64,000 bases of DNA from Methylovulum psychrotolerans (GCF_002923755.1 NZ_PGFZ01000001.1:867100-931099), one strand, 5' to 3'. Shown: positions 1 through 7,754, counted from the first letter of the stretch. Program-made: numbers and translations. The notes: a model not told the origin generated them from the sequence alone.

Positions 1-106
1 GGGTAAACGAGAGGATACGCATAGCCCACCTTGTAGTTGTACTTTAATCTGTACAAGTCTAAAGCAAAGCACACGACAGCTCAATAAAAACCTGTTTTGC
101 GGGCAT

Positions 107-136
107 AAAAAAAGGAGGGCTGTTACGCCCTCCTTT
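107..136 (-). terminator. Rho-independent terminator of the outer-membrane protein gene
   Basis: A perfect 7-bp stem (114-120 with 127-133, GGAGGGC/GCCCTCC) encloses a 6-nt loop. On the minus strand it is followed by a run of seven T (107-113). It lies 26 bases past the stop codon of the minus-strand gene that ends at 162. The T run is only on the minus side, which fixes the direction. Confidence 0.85.
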
Positions 137-161
137 GTTGGCCGGGTTTTAAGCGTTGTGC

Positions 162-1106
162 TTAGAAACCGATACCGAGGTAACCACCAGCAGTTACGCC
201 GTTGGTGTTGATGCCGTCAACATTGTCTGGGGCGTAGTGGTAACGGGCATCCGCACCGACATACAGGTTTTGCCAGACTTTATAGTCAGCACCCAGACCG
301 AACTGCATACCTGGGTTTAATACGGTAATCGCGTCAGATGGTGGGCTGATGACGCTCAGTTCGAAACCGACAGGCACTACCCATGGTCTGAACGCTTGGC
401 CTTTGAAGAATTTGATTTTTGGTGAAGCCGCTAAAGTCAATTGGTTGACAGTTGCGGTTTGGGTGTTAACGCCAGGCAGTCCTGTAGCAGCGCCTATCGC
501 TGGGGTAATGCCGTTAGCGGCACGGTCGCCCAATTCTTTATAATCAAACATCAATTCAGCAAACACTTCAGTGCCGCTCATCATGCCAAACAGATTGTCA
601 TTCAGGCTCCAGTCAAAACCAGCGCCAAAGTACCATGCATCTTGATTACCGATCGCGCCATTCAATACACCACCTGAATTGCCGCCTGCTGCGGTAGGAT
701 CCAATGTGCCGCCTCTGTTGCTGTCTGCGTGACCATAACCGCCACGGAAGAATACCATATTGTTTTTGGCGTTAGACTTAGGCTCAGCCTTAACCGTGTT
801 CATCCATTGGTCCAACTCTTGGACTTTGGCAGAATCTGGGTCAACCGCAGGGCGGTTAACTTGTGAGCGCAAAGATTGCACTTCATATTGCATGGCTTGC
901 AATTGCGCTTCTAAGGCTTCAACACGGGCATTGGAGCTAGGCACTGCATAACGTTGCACTGAGCTGCTAGTGGAGTAGCTGCTGGTGACACTGCGTTTGT
1001 ATTTTTTGGCTTTAGATTTTGCATCCGCTTGCGGCGCAACTAACAGGCCTGCCATGGTTAATGTTGCGGTAGCGATAGCAAGAACTAATTTAGTTTTTTT
1101 CATCAT
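162..1106 (-). CDS. Outer-membrane beta-barrel protein with N-terminal coiled coil
   Basis: The 314-residue product begins with a Sec signal peptide (about residues 1-29: basic start, hydrophobic LVLAIATATLTMAGLLV, then AQADA-type cleavage). A Lys/Ser-rich stretch and a short coiled coil (about 62-85, VEALEAQLQAMQYEVQSLRS) follow. The rest alternates polar and hydrophobic residues in short strands (e.g. AWYFGAGFDWSL, NLYVGADARYHYAP) and ends in aromatic Phe (YLGIGF), the C-terminal signature for barrel insertion by the BAM machinery. Seen: signal peptide, coiled coil, terminal Phe. Inferred: a monomeric small barrel; porin or adhesin role unknown. Two ATGs in tandem (1106, 1103) are possible starts, with GAGG about 10 bases upstream. 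It has its own terminator, so it is monocistronic. Confidence 0.75.
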   Translation of the reverse strand: MMKKTKLVLAIATATLTMAGLLVAPQADAKSKAKKYKRSVTSSYSTSSSVQRYAVPSSNARVEALEAQLQAMQYEVQSLRSQVNRPAVDPDSAKVQELDQWMNTVKAEPKSNAKNNMVFFRGGYGHADSNRGGTLDPTAAGGNSGGVLNGAIGNQDAWYFGAGFDWSLNDNLFGMMSGTEVFAELMFDYKELGDRAANGITPAIGAATGLPGVNTQTATVNQLTLAASPKIKFFKGQAFRPWVVPVGFELSVISPPSDAITVLNPGMQFGLGADYKVWQNLYVGADARYHYAPDNVDGINTNGVTAGGYLGIGF

Positions 1107-1462
1107 CGTTTCGACCTCGTGAAGGTTGTTTATAGTTATCTTTTGTTAAAATACAACAAAATGTCTGTGACGGAACACATGTTAGCAGTAAATCTATTTC
1201 CCCACAAGCATTAACGTAACTTTTTATTAACAAATATTTTATTATTTATCAACAGGTAACAGCAAAAATCAGCTAAAACAAGCCTTATGTCTGCGAAAAA
1301 CAACAAATAATCCCCCCACCCAAGGCCCGCAATACTTTTTCGGACACTGTCAGTTTGGCTTATAATCGGCACTGAACGCGCCTTTACCCCACTACTTTAC
1401 TAACTTTGGCCTTAACGCCAAGCAGAGCCACTGGGGCGGCACACTTACACTTACAGACATCC
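1107..1462. other. Divergent intergenic region between the barrel-protein gene and thiO
   Basis: This gene-free stretch is AT-rich in its left half (1140-1310). It carries a small inverted repeat, TTTTGTT/AACAAAA (1141-1147 with 1155-1161), just upstream of the minus-strand barrel-protein gene, which may be part of that gene's promoter. The right half holds the TATAAT box at 1361-1366 reading toward thiO. No TPP riboswitch-like structure was recognised in front of thiO and no small ORF with a good ribosome-binding site was seen. Confidence 0.5.
1339..1366 (+). promoter_or_regulatory. Candidate sigma70 promoter for thiO
   Basis: A perfect -10 box TATAAT sits at 1361-1366. The best -35 (TTCGGA, 1339-1344, 16-bp spacer) is weak, so the promoter may need an activator or be dominated by its -10. 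It would start RNA near 1373, about 90 bases before the ATG at 1463. Confidence 0.4.
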
Positions 1463-2563
1463 ATGACCCTAACTCCAGACATTACCCTTATCGGCGGCGG
1501 CATCATCGGCTTACTGACCGCCCGCGAATTCCATAACGCCGGCGCCCGCGTCACGCTCATTGAAAAAGGCTTTATCGGCCAAGAATCCTCTTGGGCCGGC
1601 GGCGGCATTTTACTGCCAATCTACCCTTGGCGACAAGCCGAAGCCATTAGCGACCTGGTATTGCAAAGCCTGAAAATCTACCCTAATCTGATGGCGCAAT
1701 TGTTCGCCGATACCGGACTGGATCCCGAATGGACCCCCTGCGGCATGTTAATCACCCAAAACCCCGATGATCAGGCGGCAATAAGCTGGTGCCAACGCTA
1801 TGGCGTTACTTATAGTGCGCCGGAGGAAGCCTACTTTGCATATCTCAACAGCAATCCCAGTAAGCCGTTATGGTTACCTGACATTGCCCAAGTACGCAAT
1901 CCCCGGCTGCTAAAAACCTTGCAACAAGATTTGCGTAACAAAGGCATCACGGTTTATGAACACTGCGAACTGACCGGCCTGCACTGCCGTAACCAGCACG
2001 TCGAAGCCATTGACACCACGCGCGGACGCTTTGCCGTCAACCATCTGGCCATCACCAGCGGCGCGTGGAGCGGCGGACTGTACCAACGCCTGTTTGCAGG
2101 GCTTACCGACACCTTACCCGATATTGCCCCGATTAAAGGCCAGATGCTGCTGTTCGATGCCCAGCCCGACACCTTGCCGTTTATGGTGCTGGAAGGCGAC
2201 CATTATCTGATCCCCCGCCGTGACGGCAAAATTCTGGTCGGCAGTACCGTCGAACATGACGACTTTAACAAAACCACTACCGCCACCGCCAAAACCGACC
2301 TGAACCAGTTTGCCTTAAACCTGTTGCCCGCGCTGCACAACTACCCTTTGGTCAAACATTGGGCAGGCTTACGCCCAGGCACAACCCAAGGCATACCCTA
2401 TATCGCCCGACACCCTGATATTGATAACGTCAGCATCAATGCCGGGCATTTCCGCAATGGTTTGGTCATGGGGCCGGCCTCGGCACAATTGCTGGCCGAT
2501 TTAGTGCTAAACCGCCCGCCCCACATCAACCCTGAGCTATACCAATTCGGCAGGTTGCAATAA
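1463..2563 (+). CDS. thiO: Glycine oxidase ThiO (FAD-dependent)
   Basis: A 366-residue FAD-dependent amine oxidase of the DAO family. In thiamine synthesis ThiO oxidises glycine to the iminoacetate that ThiG uses to build the thiazole ring. The Rossmann dinucleotide motif is at the N-terminus (ITLIGGGIIGLLTAREF, residues about 6-22), followed by LIEKG for the ribose. The C-terminal FAD-binding end (HWAGLRPGTTQGIPYIA, then NAGHFRNGLVMGPASAQL) is typical of ThiO. A longer reading from a TTG at 1406 exists, but it adds 19 residues ahead of the FAD motif with no family match, so the ATG at 1463 was chosen. No thiS/thiG lies nearby; pyrD follows after 69 bases. The ThiO call rests on family motifs; another DAO-type amine oxidase is possible. 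Confidence 0.85.
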   Translation: MTLTPDITLIGGGIIGLLTAREFHNAGARVTLIEKGFIGQESSWAGGGILLPIYPWRQAEAISDLVLQSLKIYPNLMAQLFADTGLDPEWTPCGMLITQNPDDQAAISWCQRYGVTYSAPEEAYFAYLNSNPSKPLWLPDIAQVRNPRLLKTLQQDLRNKGITVYEHCELTGLHCRNQHVEAIDTTRGRFAVNHLAITSGAWSGGLYQRLFAGLTDTLPDIAPIKGQMLLFDAQPDTLPFMVLEGDHYLIPRRDGKILVGSTVEHDDFNKTTTATAKTDLNQFALNLLPALHNYPLVKHWAGLRPGTTQGIPYIARHPDIDNVSINAGHFRNGLVMGPASAQLLADLVLNRPPHINPELYQFGRLQ

Positions 2564-2632
2564 CCCCTTTTTTAAAACCAACGGGGACAACAGCATCGTC
2601 TTTTGCCCCCGTATTACCTATAAGCCCACCTT

Positions 2633-3646
2633 ATGAACCTTTACCCGCTATTACGTCCCCTGCTCTTTGCGCTAGACCCGGAAACCGCCCACGAAGTCAC
2701 CTTAAAACTGCTCCAAACCGCACACCGCACCGGACTAGCCCAGCTAACCACCCCTCGCTTGGCCGACCACCCCGTCGAAATTATGGGTTTAACCTTTAAA
2801 AATCCGGTCGGGCTGGCCGCAGGTTTAGACAAAAACGGCGATTATATTGATGCCCTCGCCGCCTTAGGCTTCGGCTTTATCGAAATCGGCACCGTCACAC
2901 CGCGCCCCCAACCCGGCAACCCCAAGCCGCGCCTGTTCCGGCTTCCCGAACACCAAGCCATCATCAACCGCATGGGCTTTAATAATCTGGGCATAGACCA
3001 TTTGCTGCAACAAGTCAGCAACAGCGCGTACCATGGCATATTGGGCATTAACATCGGCAAAAATTTTGACACCCCGATTGCCGATGCGGCGGACGATTAC
3101 CTGATTGGCCTACGCAAAGCCTACCCGCTCGCCAGTTACATCACCATTAACATCTCTTCACCCAACACCCAAAACTTACGCCAGTTACAGCAAGGCGACG
3201 AGATCAAAAACCTCATCGCCCGCCTAAAAGAAGAGCAGCTCAGGCTGCACCAGGAACAAGGCCGCTATGTGCCCTTAGTGGTGAAAATAGCCCCTGATTT
3301 AAGCGACGAAGAAATCCGCCACATCGCCCAGCTCTTAAAAAGCTACGCCATTGACGGGGTCATCGCCACCAATACCACCATCGTCCGCGCCAACATCGCG
3401 GGCCATGCCTTAGCGAAGGAAACCGGCGGTTTGAGCGGTGCGCCGGTTAAGGAGCAGGCGACTTATGTCGTGCGCGGCTTGGCGGCAGAACTGAATGGGA
3501 CGGTGCCGATCATCGCGGCAGGTGGGATTATCAGTGCGGAAGATGCCCAAGAAAAACTCGCGGCAGGCGCAAGCTTGGTGCAAGTGTATAGCGGATTAAT
3601 TTATCGCGGCCCACAGCTAGTGGCGGACGTGCTAGCAGGACTCTAG
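2633..3646 (+). CDS. pyrD: Dihydroorotate dehydrogenase (quinone), class 2
   Basis: The 337-residue length is typical of membrane-associated class 2 PyrD, which oxidises dihydroorotate to orotate with FMN and passes electrons to quinone in pyrimidine synthesis. The N-terminal amphipathic segment (MNLYPLLRPLLFALDPETAHE) is the quinone-tunnel and membrane-contact extension that marks class 2. FMN/orotate motifs seen are PVGLAAGLDKNG, FIEIGTVTPRPQPGNPKPRLFRL, the NISSPNT loop with the catalytic serine, and C-terminal GGLSGAPV and IIAAGGI. It follows thiO but is probably expressed independently. A perfect hairpin follows its stop. Confidence 0.97.
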   Translation: MNLYPLLRPLLFALDPETAHEVTLKLLQTAHRTGLAQLTTPRLADHPVEIMGLTFKNPVGLAAGLDKNGDYIDALAALGFGFIEIGTVTPRPQPGNPKPRLFRLPEHQAIINRMGFNNLGIDHLLQQVSNSAYHGILGINIGKNFDTPIADAADDYLIGLRKAYPLASYITINISSPNTQNLRQLQQGDEIKNLIARLKEEQLRLHQEQGRYVPLVVKIAPDLSDEEIRHIAQLLKSYAIDGVIATNTTIVRANIAGHALAKETGGLSGAPVKEQATYVVRGLAAELNGTVPIIAAGGIISAEDAQEKLAAGASLVQVYSGLIYRGPQLVADVLAGL

Positions 3647-3657
3647 GCTACTGCCAT

Positions 3658-3684
3658 TACGGCAAGGCGAAAAACCTTGCCGTA
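3658..3684. terminator. Hairpin between convergent pyrD and the bufferin operon
   Basis: A perfect 10-bp stem TACGGCAAGG/CCTTGCCGTA (3658-3667 with 3675-3684) has a 7-nt loop. It sits 12 bases past pyrD and 26 bases past the end of the convergent hvfC-like gene. No strong T run flanks it on either side, so it may be an RNA-stabilising or weak bidirectional terminator. Confidence 0.5.
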
Positions 3685-3709
3685 CCGTGAACGGCTGGCT
3701 TAAGCCACG

Positions 3710-4456
3710 CTAAGCGGCAATTACAATACCCTTTTCCGCCAAGCCCCTTAATATCTGCAAACCGCCGTTAATCACCAACTCAGGTTGGGGATGCTGCATT
3801 TCGGCGGCAATTTGCTCAAGGCTGGCAATGGCTGGGCTTTGCCCATTATCCTGCAAGAGCGCTAACAGGCGGTAGGTCATCGGCGTAATCTCCAGAAATT
3901 GGACATCATCCAAGACGTTACGGTAGACGATTAAAAACGTCGCTTGGGCGGGGGCTTCGGTAGGTAAAAACGTCGGGGCGATTTTATGGACGGGGTATTG
4001 ATAGGCTAAAGGCCAAGCGACGGGTGATAAGGCTAACACCTGCCTCGCCAAGTCGTCCGGCAGCAGGGTAATGGCCGGATTGGGTTCTTGGGCAACGGCG
4101 ACCGCCATTTCCGCCCACTCATAATGCGCCAACTCCAGCAAAAACGGAAAGTCCCCGGCATTATCGCGCTCCTGTTGCAGATAAGCCAAAAACTCTTCAG
4201 GTATCTGCGAGAAATACGGCGAACTGCAAGCATGGCGGGCGAAGAAATCCTGCGCCAACGCGTACCATTGGGCATCATCAAGCAATTGCCTTATCACCGG
4301 AAAATTGCTGGCCAAAAAATTGTCGATATTATTAAACAACAACTCCCGATACATCGCCATACGCGGTGGCGGCACATCGGCAGGCACAGGCTGGTGGTCG
4401 GGGTCGCGGATATGGGCGACAAATTTGCGTTGCGTCGCGGCAAAATCGGTTTTCAT
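3710..4456 (-). CDS. HvfC/BufC-type partner protein of the MNIO enzyme (DUF2063 family)
   Basis: A 248-residue cytoplasmic protein with the DUF2063 N-terminal helical region (MKTDFAATQRKFVAHIRDPD, RMAMYRELLFNNIDNFLASNFPVIRQLLDD, SPYFSQIPEEFLAYL). In HvfB-HvfC and BufB-BufC pairs this protein presents the precursor peptide to the multinuclear iron enzyme (established for the family). The C-terminal half is a more variable alpha/beta domain ending in a helical segment (LEQIAAEMQHPQPELVINGGLQILRGLAEKGIV). A longer reading adds 14 residues, but the ATG at 4456 lies 8 bases after the hvfB stop and starts the conserved region. It is the last gene of the bufferin operon, and spacing suggests translational coupling. 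Confidence 0.85.
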   Translation of the reverse strand: MKTDFAATQRKFVAHIRDPDHQPVPADVPPPRMAMYRELLFNNIDNFLASNFPVIRQLLDDAQWYALAQDFFARHACSSPYFSQIPEEFLAYLQQERDNAGDFPFLLELAHYEWAEMAVAVAQEPNPAITLLPDDLARQVLALSPVAWPLAYQYPVHKIAPTFLPTEAPAQATFLIVYRNVLDDVQFLEITPMTYRLLALLQDNGQSPAIASLEQIAAEMQHPQPELVINGGLQILRGLAEKGIVIAA

Positions 4457-4464
4457 CGCAGCCC

Positions 4465-5316
4465 TTAAGCGGATTGTTGGGCATGATGGTGTTGCCATGC
4501 CGCTTGTATGGATTTGATCGTATCGACTTCGCGGATCAGTTCGGCCATCTGAGGGATATTAAAATCACGCTCCAGCAAGGTCGGAAACACGCCATGCCAT
4601 TCGTAAGCCTTGCCCAGCAATTTCCACACGGGGTCGATAATTTCCGCACCGTGGGTGTCCACCAAAAAATCTTCGGCTTCCACATAATGCCCGGCAATAT
4701 GGGCATAGACAATACGCTGTGCGGGAATGGCCTTTAAAAAGGCCTCGGCATCATAGCCGTGATTGACACTGTTGACATAAATATTATTCACATCTAACAG
4801 CACGTCACAATCGGCTTCCTGCACAACAGCATTAAAAAATTCGAGTTCAGTCATTTCCTGACCGGGGGCGGCATAGTAAGACACATTCTCAATCGCCATT
4901 TTTTGCTCAAGAATATCCTGTACGCGCCTGATGCGTGCCGCAACATGACGGACAGCCTCAGCGGTAAAAGGAATAGGCAGCAGATCATACAAATGCCCGC
5001 CTTGGCTACAATAGCTCAGATGTTCGCTATAAAGCCTGATGCCATGCTCACGCATGAACCGCTTAACAGCCAGAACAAAGGTCTCATCGAGCGGGTCAGT
5101 ACTGCCTAAAGACAGCGACAAACCATGACAGACAAAAGCACAGCGTTCGGTCATGGCACGAAATTGCTTGCCGAGCTTACCGCCCATGGTTATCCAGTTT
5201 TCGGGAGCGACTTCATAAAAATCGACCGCAGCAGGCGGCGAACCGACAACTTCACTCAAAAAACTACGCCGCAAGCCTAAGCCAGCCCCCTTCAAAGCGG
5301 GTTGTATCGTGTCCAT
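4465..5316 (-). CDS. HvfB/BufB-type multinuclear non-heme iron oxidase (MNIO, DUF692)
   Basis: A 283-residue TIM-barrel enzyme of the DUF692/MNIO family, the group that includes MbnB. With its HvfC partner it converts cysteines of the precursor to modified, copper-binding residues (oxazolone-thioamide in described oxazolins). Visible family motifs with likely iron ligands are CHGLSLSLGS, YSEHLSYC, MAIENVSYYA, CDVLLDVNNIYVN, YAHIAGH and VDTHG. The start at 5316 (MDTIQPALKGAGLGLRR) is backed by an AGGTG ribosome-binding site and by family alignment; 30 upstream in-frame residues were dropped. It is preceded at 159 bases by the Cys-rich precursor and a terminator, and followed by hvfC. Confidence 0.92.
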   Translation of the reverse strand: MDTIQPALKGAGLGLRRSFLSEVVGSPPAAVDFYEVAPENWITMGGKLGKQFRAMTERCAFVCHGLSLSLGSTDPLDETFVLAVKRFMREHGIRLYSEHLSYCSQGGHLYDLLPIPFTAEAVRHVAARIRRVQDILEQKMAIENVSYYAAPGQEMTELEFFNAVVQEADCDVLLDVNNIYVNSVNHGYDAEAFLKAIPAQRIVYAHIAGHYVEAEDFLVDTHGAEIIDPVWKLLGKAYEWHGVFPTLLERDFNIPQMAELIREVDTIKSIQAAWQHHHAQQSA

Positions 5317-5342
5317 CAGAACACCTGTGCAAAAATTAAAGG

Positions 5343-5372
5343 AAAAAAGGGGGACAGCAACCGCTATCCCCC
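5343..5372 (-). terminator. Internal terminator between bufferin precursor and modification enzymes
   Basis: On the minus strand a 10-bp stem (5363-5372 with 5349-5358; one G-T pair, 4-nt loop) is followed at once by six T (5348-5343), a textbook Rho-independent terminator. It lies 103 bases downstream of the precursor stop and 26 bases before the hvfB start. The expected effect is abundant precursor transcript with read-through for the two enzymes. Confidence 0.85.
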
Positions 5373-5475
5373 CATTTAGGAAGGGGCATGAAATATTTGT
5401 AGCCATCCAAGTTTTGGTAACCTGAAAAGTCTTAACCGATATAATTACCCCAAACCGTCCTGGCTTATAAACCTT

Positions 5476-6087
5476 TTAGTGTTTCGCAGGTGCAGCAGGT
5501 ACGGCAGGTACAGCTTTAGTGGCGGCACAAGCGCCTTCTTTGCCTTTCATCATCTCGCCACAGCCTTGCATCGCTTCACCGCAACCTTTCATTTGCGCAC
5601 CACAAGAACCGTCTTTAGCTTTTTCGGTTGGGCATTTTTGCATGGCTTCGCCGCATTGCGCCGCACACTTGCCTTCTGGCATTTTGCCGTTAGCCGAACC
5701 GCATTTGCCTTCTTTACCTTTCATCATTTCACCGCAAGTGGCTTCCATGCCTTTTTTCATTTTTTCGCCTTCCATCATGGCCGCGCACTTACCTTCACCG
5801 CATTTGCCTTCAGCCGCTTTCGCAGGCGTTTTAGCACCCGCACAAGCGCCTTCGGCCGCTTTTGCCGTACCGCCCATATTCATGGACGCGCCGCATTTCA
5901 TTTCGGCTGGCTTGGCTTCCGCTGGTTTGGCTTCAGCAGGCTTTGCTTCGGCAAGCTGCATATAACCGGATGACAACTCAGTCATGCCGAAAGGGTTAGT
6001 TTCCGCACTGACAGAGGCTGAAAAAGAGGACATGATGGCTACGCCCATAGCAGCGATCAACGGTGATTTATTGTTAGTTATTTTCAT
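5476..6087 (-). CDS. Bufferin/oxazolin-type precursor: secreted, Cys-rich, HvfA/BufA-like
   Basis: A 203-residue low-complexity protein with a Sec-type signal peptide (about 1-28, ending SASVSA), a triple AEAKP repeat (46-60) and thirteen cysteines at 65, 82, 96, 101, 118, 129, 141, 145, 152, 162, 169, 176 and 187. The Cys lie in short motifs: EGKCG (twice), EGKCA (twice), EGACA (twice), plus CGEMMKG and CGEAMQ variants rich in Met. EGKCG-type cysteines are the ones modified by MNIO enzymes in described HvfA/BufA peptides, which bind and buffer copper in the periplasm. Seen: signal, motifs, operon with MNIO and partner. Inferred: copper ligand and modification of several Cys. A strong AGGAAGGA ribosome-binding site lies 7 bases upstream. 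No DoxX-type gene accompanies it here. Confidence 0.9.
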   Translation of the reverse strand: MKITNNKSPLIAAMGVAIMSSFSASVSAETNPFGMTELSSGYMQLAEAKPAEAKPAEAKPAEMKCGASMNMGGTAKAAEGACAGAKTPAKAAEGKCGEGKCAAMMEGEKMKKGMEATCGEMMKGKEGKCGSANGKMPEGKCAAQCGEAMQKCPTEKAKDGSCGAQMKGCGEAMQGCGEMMKGKEGACAATKAVPAVPAAPAKH

Positions 6088-6123
6088 GGTAAATCCTTCC
6101 TAAAAGTGGATTGTGTAATAAAA

Positions 6124-6146
6124 CGGCACGGGGCCCGTGTCGCCGT
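6124..6146 (-). other. Compound hairpin in the bufferin 5' leader
   Basis: The perfect repeat CACGGG/CCCGTG (6127-6132 with 6134-6139) sits inside weaker flanking complementarity (ACGGC at 6123-6127 with GCCGT at 6142-6146). It lies about 36-60 bases upstream of the precursor start. A possible -10 box TATACT (minus strand, 6161-6156) lies just beyond it. It could be a leader structure or an operator; nothing further can be said from sequence. Confidence 0.35.
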
Positions 6147-6250
6147 GCATGTCCAAGTATACCCGAACACGCGGTAAATATAAGGGGATTGCAAAAAATT
6201 ACAATGTTTAAATCGGGGTATCCGCCGCCAAAATGCCTGTCCAATCTAGG

Positions 6251-6907
6251 CTAATGGACACTAAGCACCTGAGCGGCAGACGTTTTCTCTGGATATTCAC
6301 ATAAGTCAGCCAGCACACATTGGCTGCAACGCGGCTTTCTGGCGGTGCAGGTATAGCGCCCATGCAAAATCAGCAAATGGTGGGCGGTTTGCTTATAGTG
6401 TTTTGGAGTCGATTTATCTAACTTTTGTTCCACTTGCAGAACATTTTTGCCGACTGCCAGACGGGTTCGGTTGGCGACCCGGAAAATATGGGTGTCGACA
6501 GCGATGGTCGGCTGCCCAAACGCCGTGTTAAGAATCACATTAGCCGTTTTACGCCCTACCCCCGCTAACGCTTCCAATTGCTCACGGGTATTTGGCACTT
6601 GCCCGCCATGCCTGTCTAACAATTGCTGGCATAAAGTCATGATATTTGCGGCCTTGCTGTTAAATAGGCCAATAGTTTTAATATACGCTTTTAAGCCATC
6701 CAGCCCCAGCGCCAGCAGACTTGCCGGAGTATTGGCGACCGGGAACAACTGCGCGGTCGCCTTATTAACCCCCTTATCGGTCGCTTGCGCAGACAGCACT
6801 ACGGCAATCAGCAATTCAAAATCGGTACGGTAATTCAGCTCGGTGGCCGGTTCAGGAATCGCGGCGGCGAGGCGCTCAAACAACGCCAAGCGTTTGCTGG
6901 CGTTCAT
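6251..6907 (-). CDS. nth: Endonuclease III
   Basis: A 218-residue DNA glycosylase/AP lyase that removes oxidised pyrimidines in base-excision repair. The helix-hairpin-helix with catalytic lysine (LAGVGRKTANVILN) and the catalytic aspartate segment (IAVDTHIFRVANR) are present. The C-terminal iron-sulfur loop is intact: C-x6-C-x2-C-x5-C in YTCTARKPRCSQCVLADLCEYP. Length is normal. The start codon lies only 3 bases from the end of a 0.32-kb repeat element, so its promoter and leader are either inside that element or beyond it. No clear Shine-Dalgarno is seen. Confidence 0.97.
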   Translation of the reverse strand: MNASKRLALFERLAAAIPEPATELNYRTDFELLIAVVLSAQATDKGVNKATAQLFPVANTPASLLALGLDGLKAYIKTIGLFNSKAANIMTLCQQLLDRHGGQVPNTREQLEALAGVGRKTANVILNTAFGQPTIAVDTHIFRVANRTRLAVGKNVLQVEQKLDKSTPKHYKQTAHHLLILHGRYTCTARKPRCSQCVLADLCEYPEKTSAAQVLSVH

Positions 6908-6910
6908 AAA

Positions 6911-7232
6911 TAACTAACGTTACGCAGTAACGTCGCTTTTATCCCGTTTGCCGCGCCGAGCATCGCAGGTTTTGTCGGGATCAGCCCGAAGGGGCGCGGC
7001 AGGGATGCCGCGCGTCGGCAGGAGGGCAGGAGCCCTCTCTGCCGACCCCCGACAAAACCGAGAAGCGCAGGATCAAGCGGCAATCGGGCCGCCTTTTCTT
7101 TGGATACTTTCTTTTGGCGGAGCAAAAGAAAGTATCTCGCCTTCGGGTGCGAAAACCCGATTAAAAAACCTCGCGATAGCGACTCATTATTTGTTTTTTT
7201 AAATCGCAGAATAGGTCTGTGTAACATCAGTA
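6911..7232. repeat. MITE-like structured repeat element, copy 1
   Basis: This 322-bp element has about 93-95% identity by eye with the one at 19261-19584. It is bounded by related inverted ends (TAACTAACGTTACGCAG at the left; CTGTGTAACATCAGTA at the right). It contains a series of hairpins: ACGTTAC-GCA-GTAACGT (6917-6933); CGCGGCA/TGCCGCG near 7000; GTCGGCAG+GAGGGC with GCCCTC+CTGCCGAC (7014-7046); and a perfect 14-bp stem GATACTTTCTTTTG/CAAAAGAAAGTATC (7103-7116 with 7123-7136). TAA flanks both ends directly, a possible target duplication. An ORF on the minus strand (KARYFLLLRQKK...) is an artefact of this common repeat type and is not called a gene. No transposase is present, so it is non-autonomous. 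Confidence 0.8.
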
Positions 7233-7247
7233 AACAAACACCCGGCA

Positions 7248-7733
7248 TCAGTGCAATGTCCTAGGTGTCAGTATCCGCAAGGCGTTGATCGCCAAAAAGA
7301 TATACAGACCATTTTCGGTAGGGGCGCGGTAACAGCCCATCGCCCCCAAATGCTTAACGACAATCGCCATCATTTCCCACACCATCGGCTCATCCAACTC
7401 AAACGCCGCTTCATTGGCAAACAGGGGGAAACCGGTTATTTTTGCCAGCTCCTTAATGGGCAAGGCCTTTTCGCGCAAAGACTTCAATATGGGCGGATTG
7501 CTCCAACCCCATTTCCAACTGTGGTTGGGTGCAGAATAACTGCCCAAATTGATAATGTCCGCTTCAACCGCAACTCGGTCATTACCGTCAAAAAACTGCA
7601 ACAGCTCGGCTTCCTGGTCACACCACCAACTCGCCCATTGGCCCAAGTCATAAACGTCCTGTAAGTGATCTTGCTTGACCGTCAGCTCAGCCAAGGCTTG
7701 CGTCAGCAAATCACCAAATTCTTCGTTAGTCAT
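7248..7733 (-). CDS. Conserved hypothetical protein, DUF6882-like
   Basis: A 161-residue soluble protein. It starts MTNEEFGDLLTQALAELTVKQDHL and contains YDLGQWASWWCDQEAELLQFF followed by HSWKWGWSNPPI. That Trp-rich WxWGWxN pattern after a short sheet region resembles the DUF6882 family (recognised by pattern only; function unknown). It starts 22 bases after the methylthioinosine phosphorylase stop and may be the last gene of the nagZ operon. The start at 7733 is preferred to an ATG three codons upstream. The stop is 15 bases from the repeat element. Confidence 0.6.
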   Translation of the reverse strand: MTNEEFGDLLTQALAELTVKQDHLQDVYDLGQWASWWCDQEAELLQFFDGNDRVAVEADIINLGSYSAPNHSWKWGWSNPPILKSLREKALPIKELAKITGFPLFANEAAFELDEPMVWEMMAIVVKHLGAMGCYRAPTENGLYIFLAINALRILTPRTLH

Positions 7734-7754
7734 CGCTATCACCCAGACCCGGAG

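Noticed and set aside
1..161. Search for tRNA, rRNA or a partial gene at the left edge, and for tRNA throughout
   Set aside because: No T-loop or acceptor pattern and no ORF with start and ribosome-binding site; only the terminator of the next gene is supported.
1373..1462. Possible thiamine (TPP) riboswitch in the thiO leader
   Set aside because: The roughly 90-base leader lacks recognisable TPP core elements such as CTGAGA; nothing supports it.
5479..5973. Long plus-strand ORFs opposite the bufferin precursor
   Set aside because: Shadow of a low-complexity, GC-patterned gene on the minus strand, which has a signal peptide, strong ribosome-binding site and operon partners.
6904..7248. Minus-strand ORF inside repeat copy 1 (KARYFLLLRQKK... 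protein), and its twin at 19260-19538
   Set aside because: It lies wholly in the repeat element; differences between copies include frameshifting indels (a 1-base and a 3-base insertion) and paired stem changes, so selection is on structure, not on protein.
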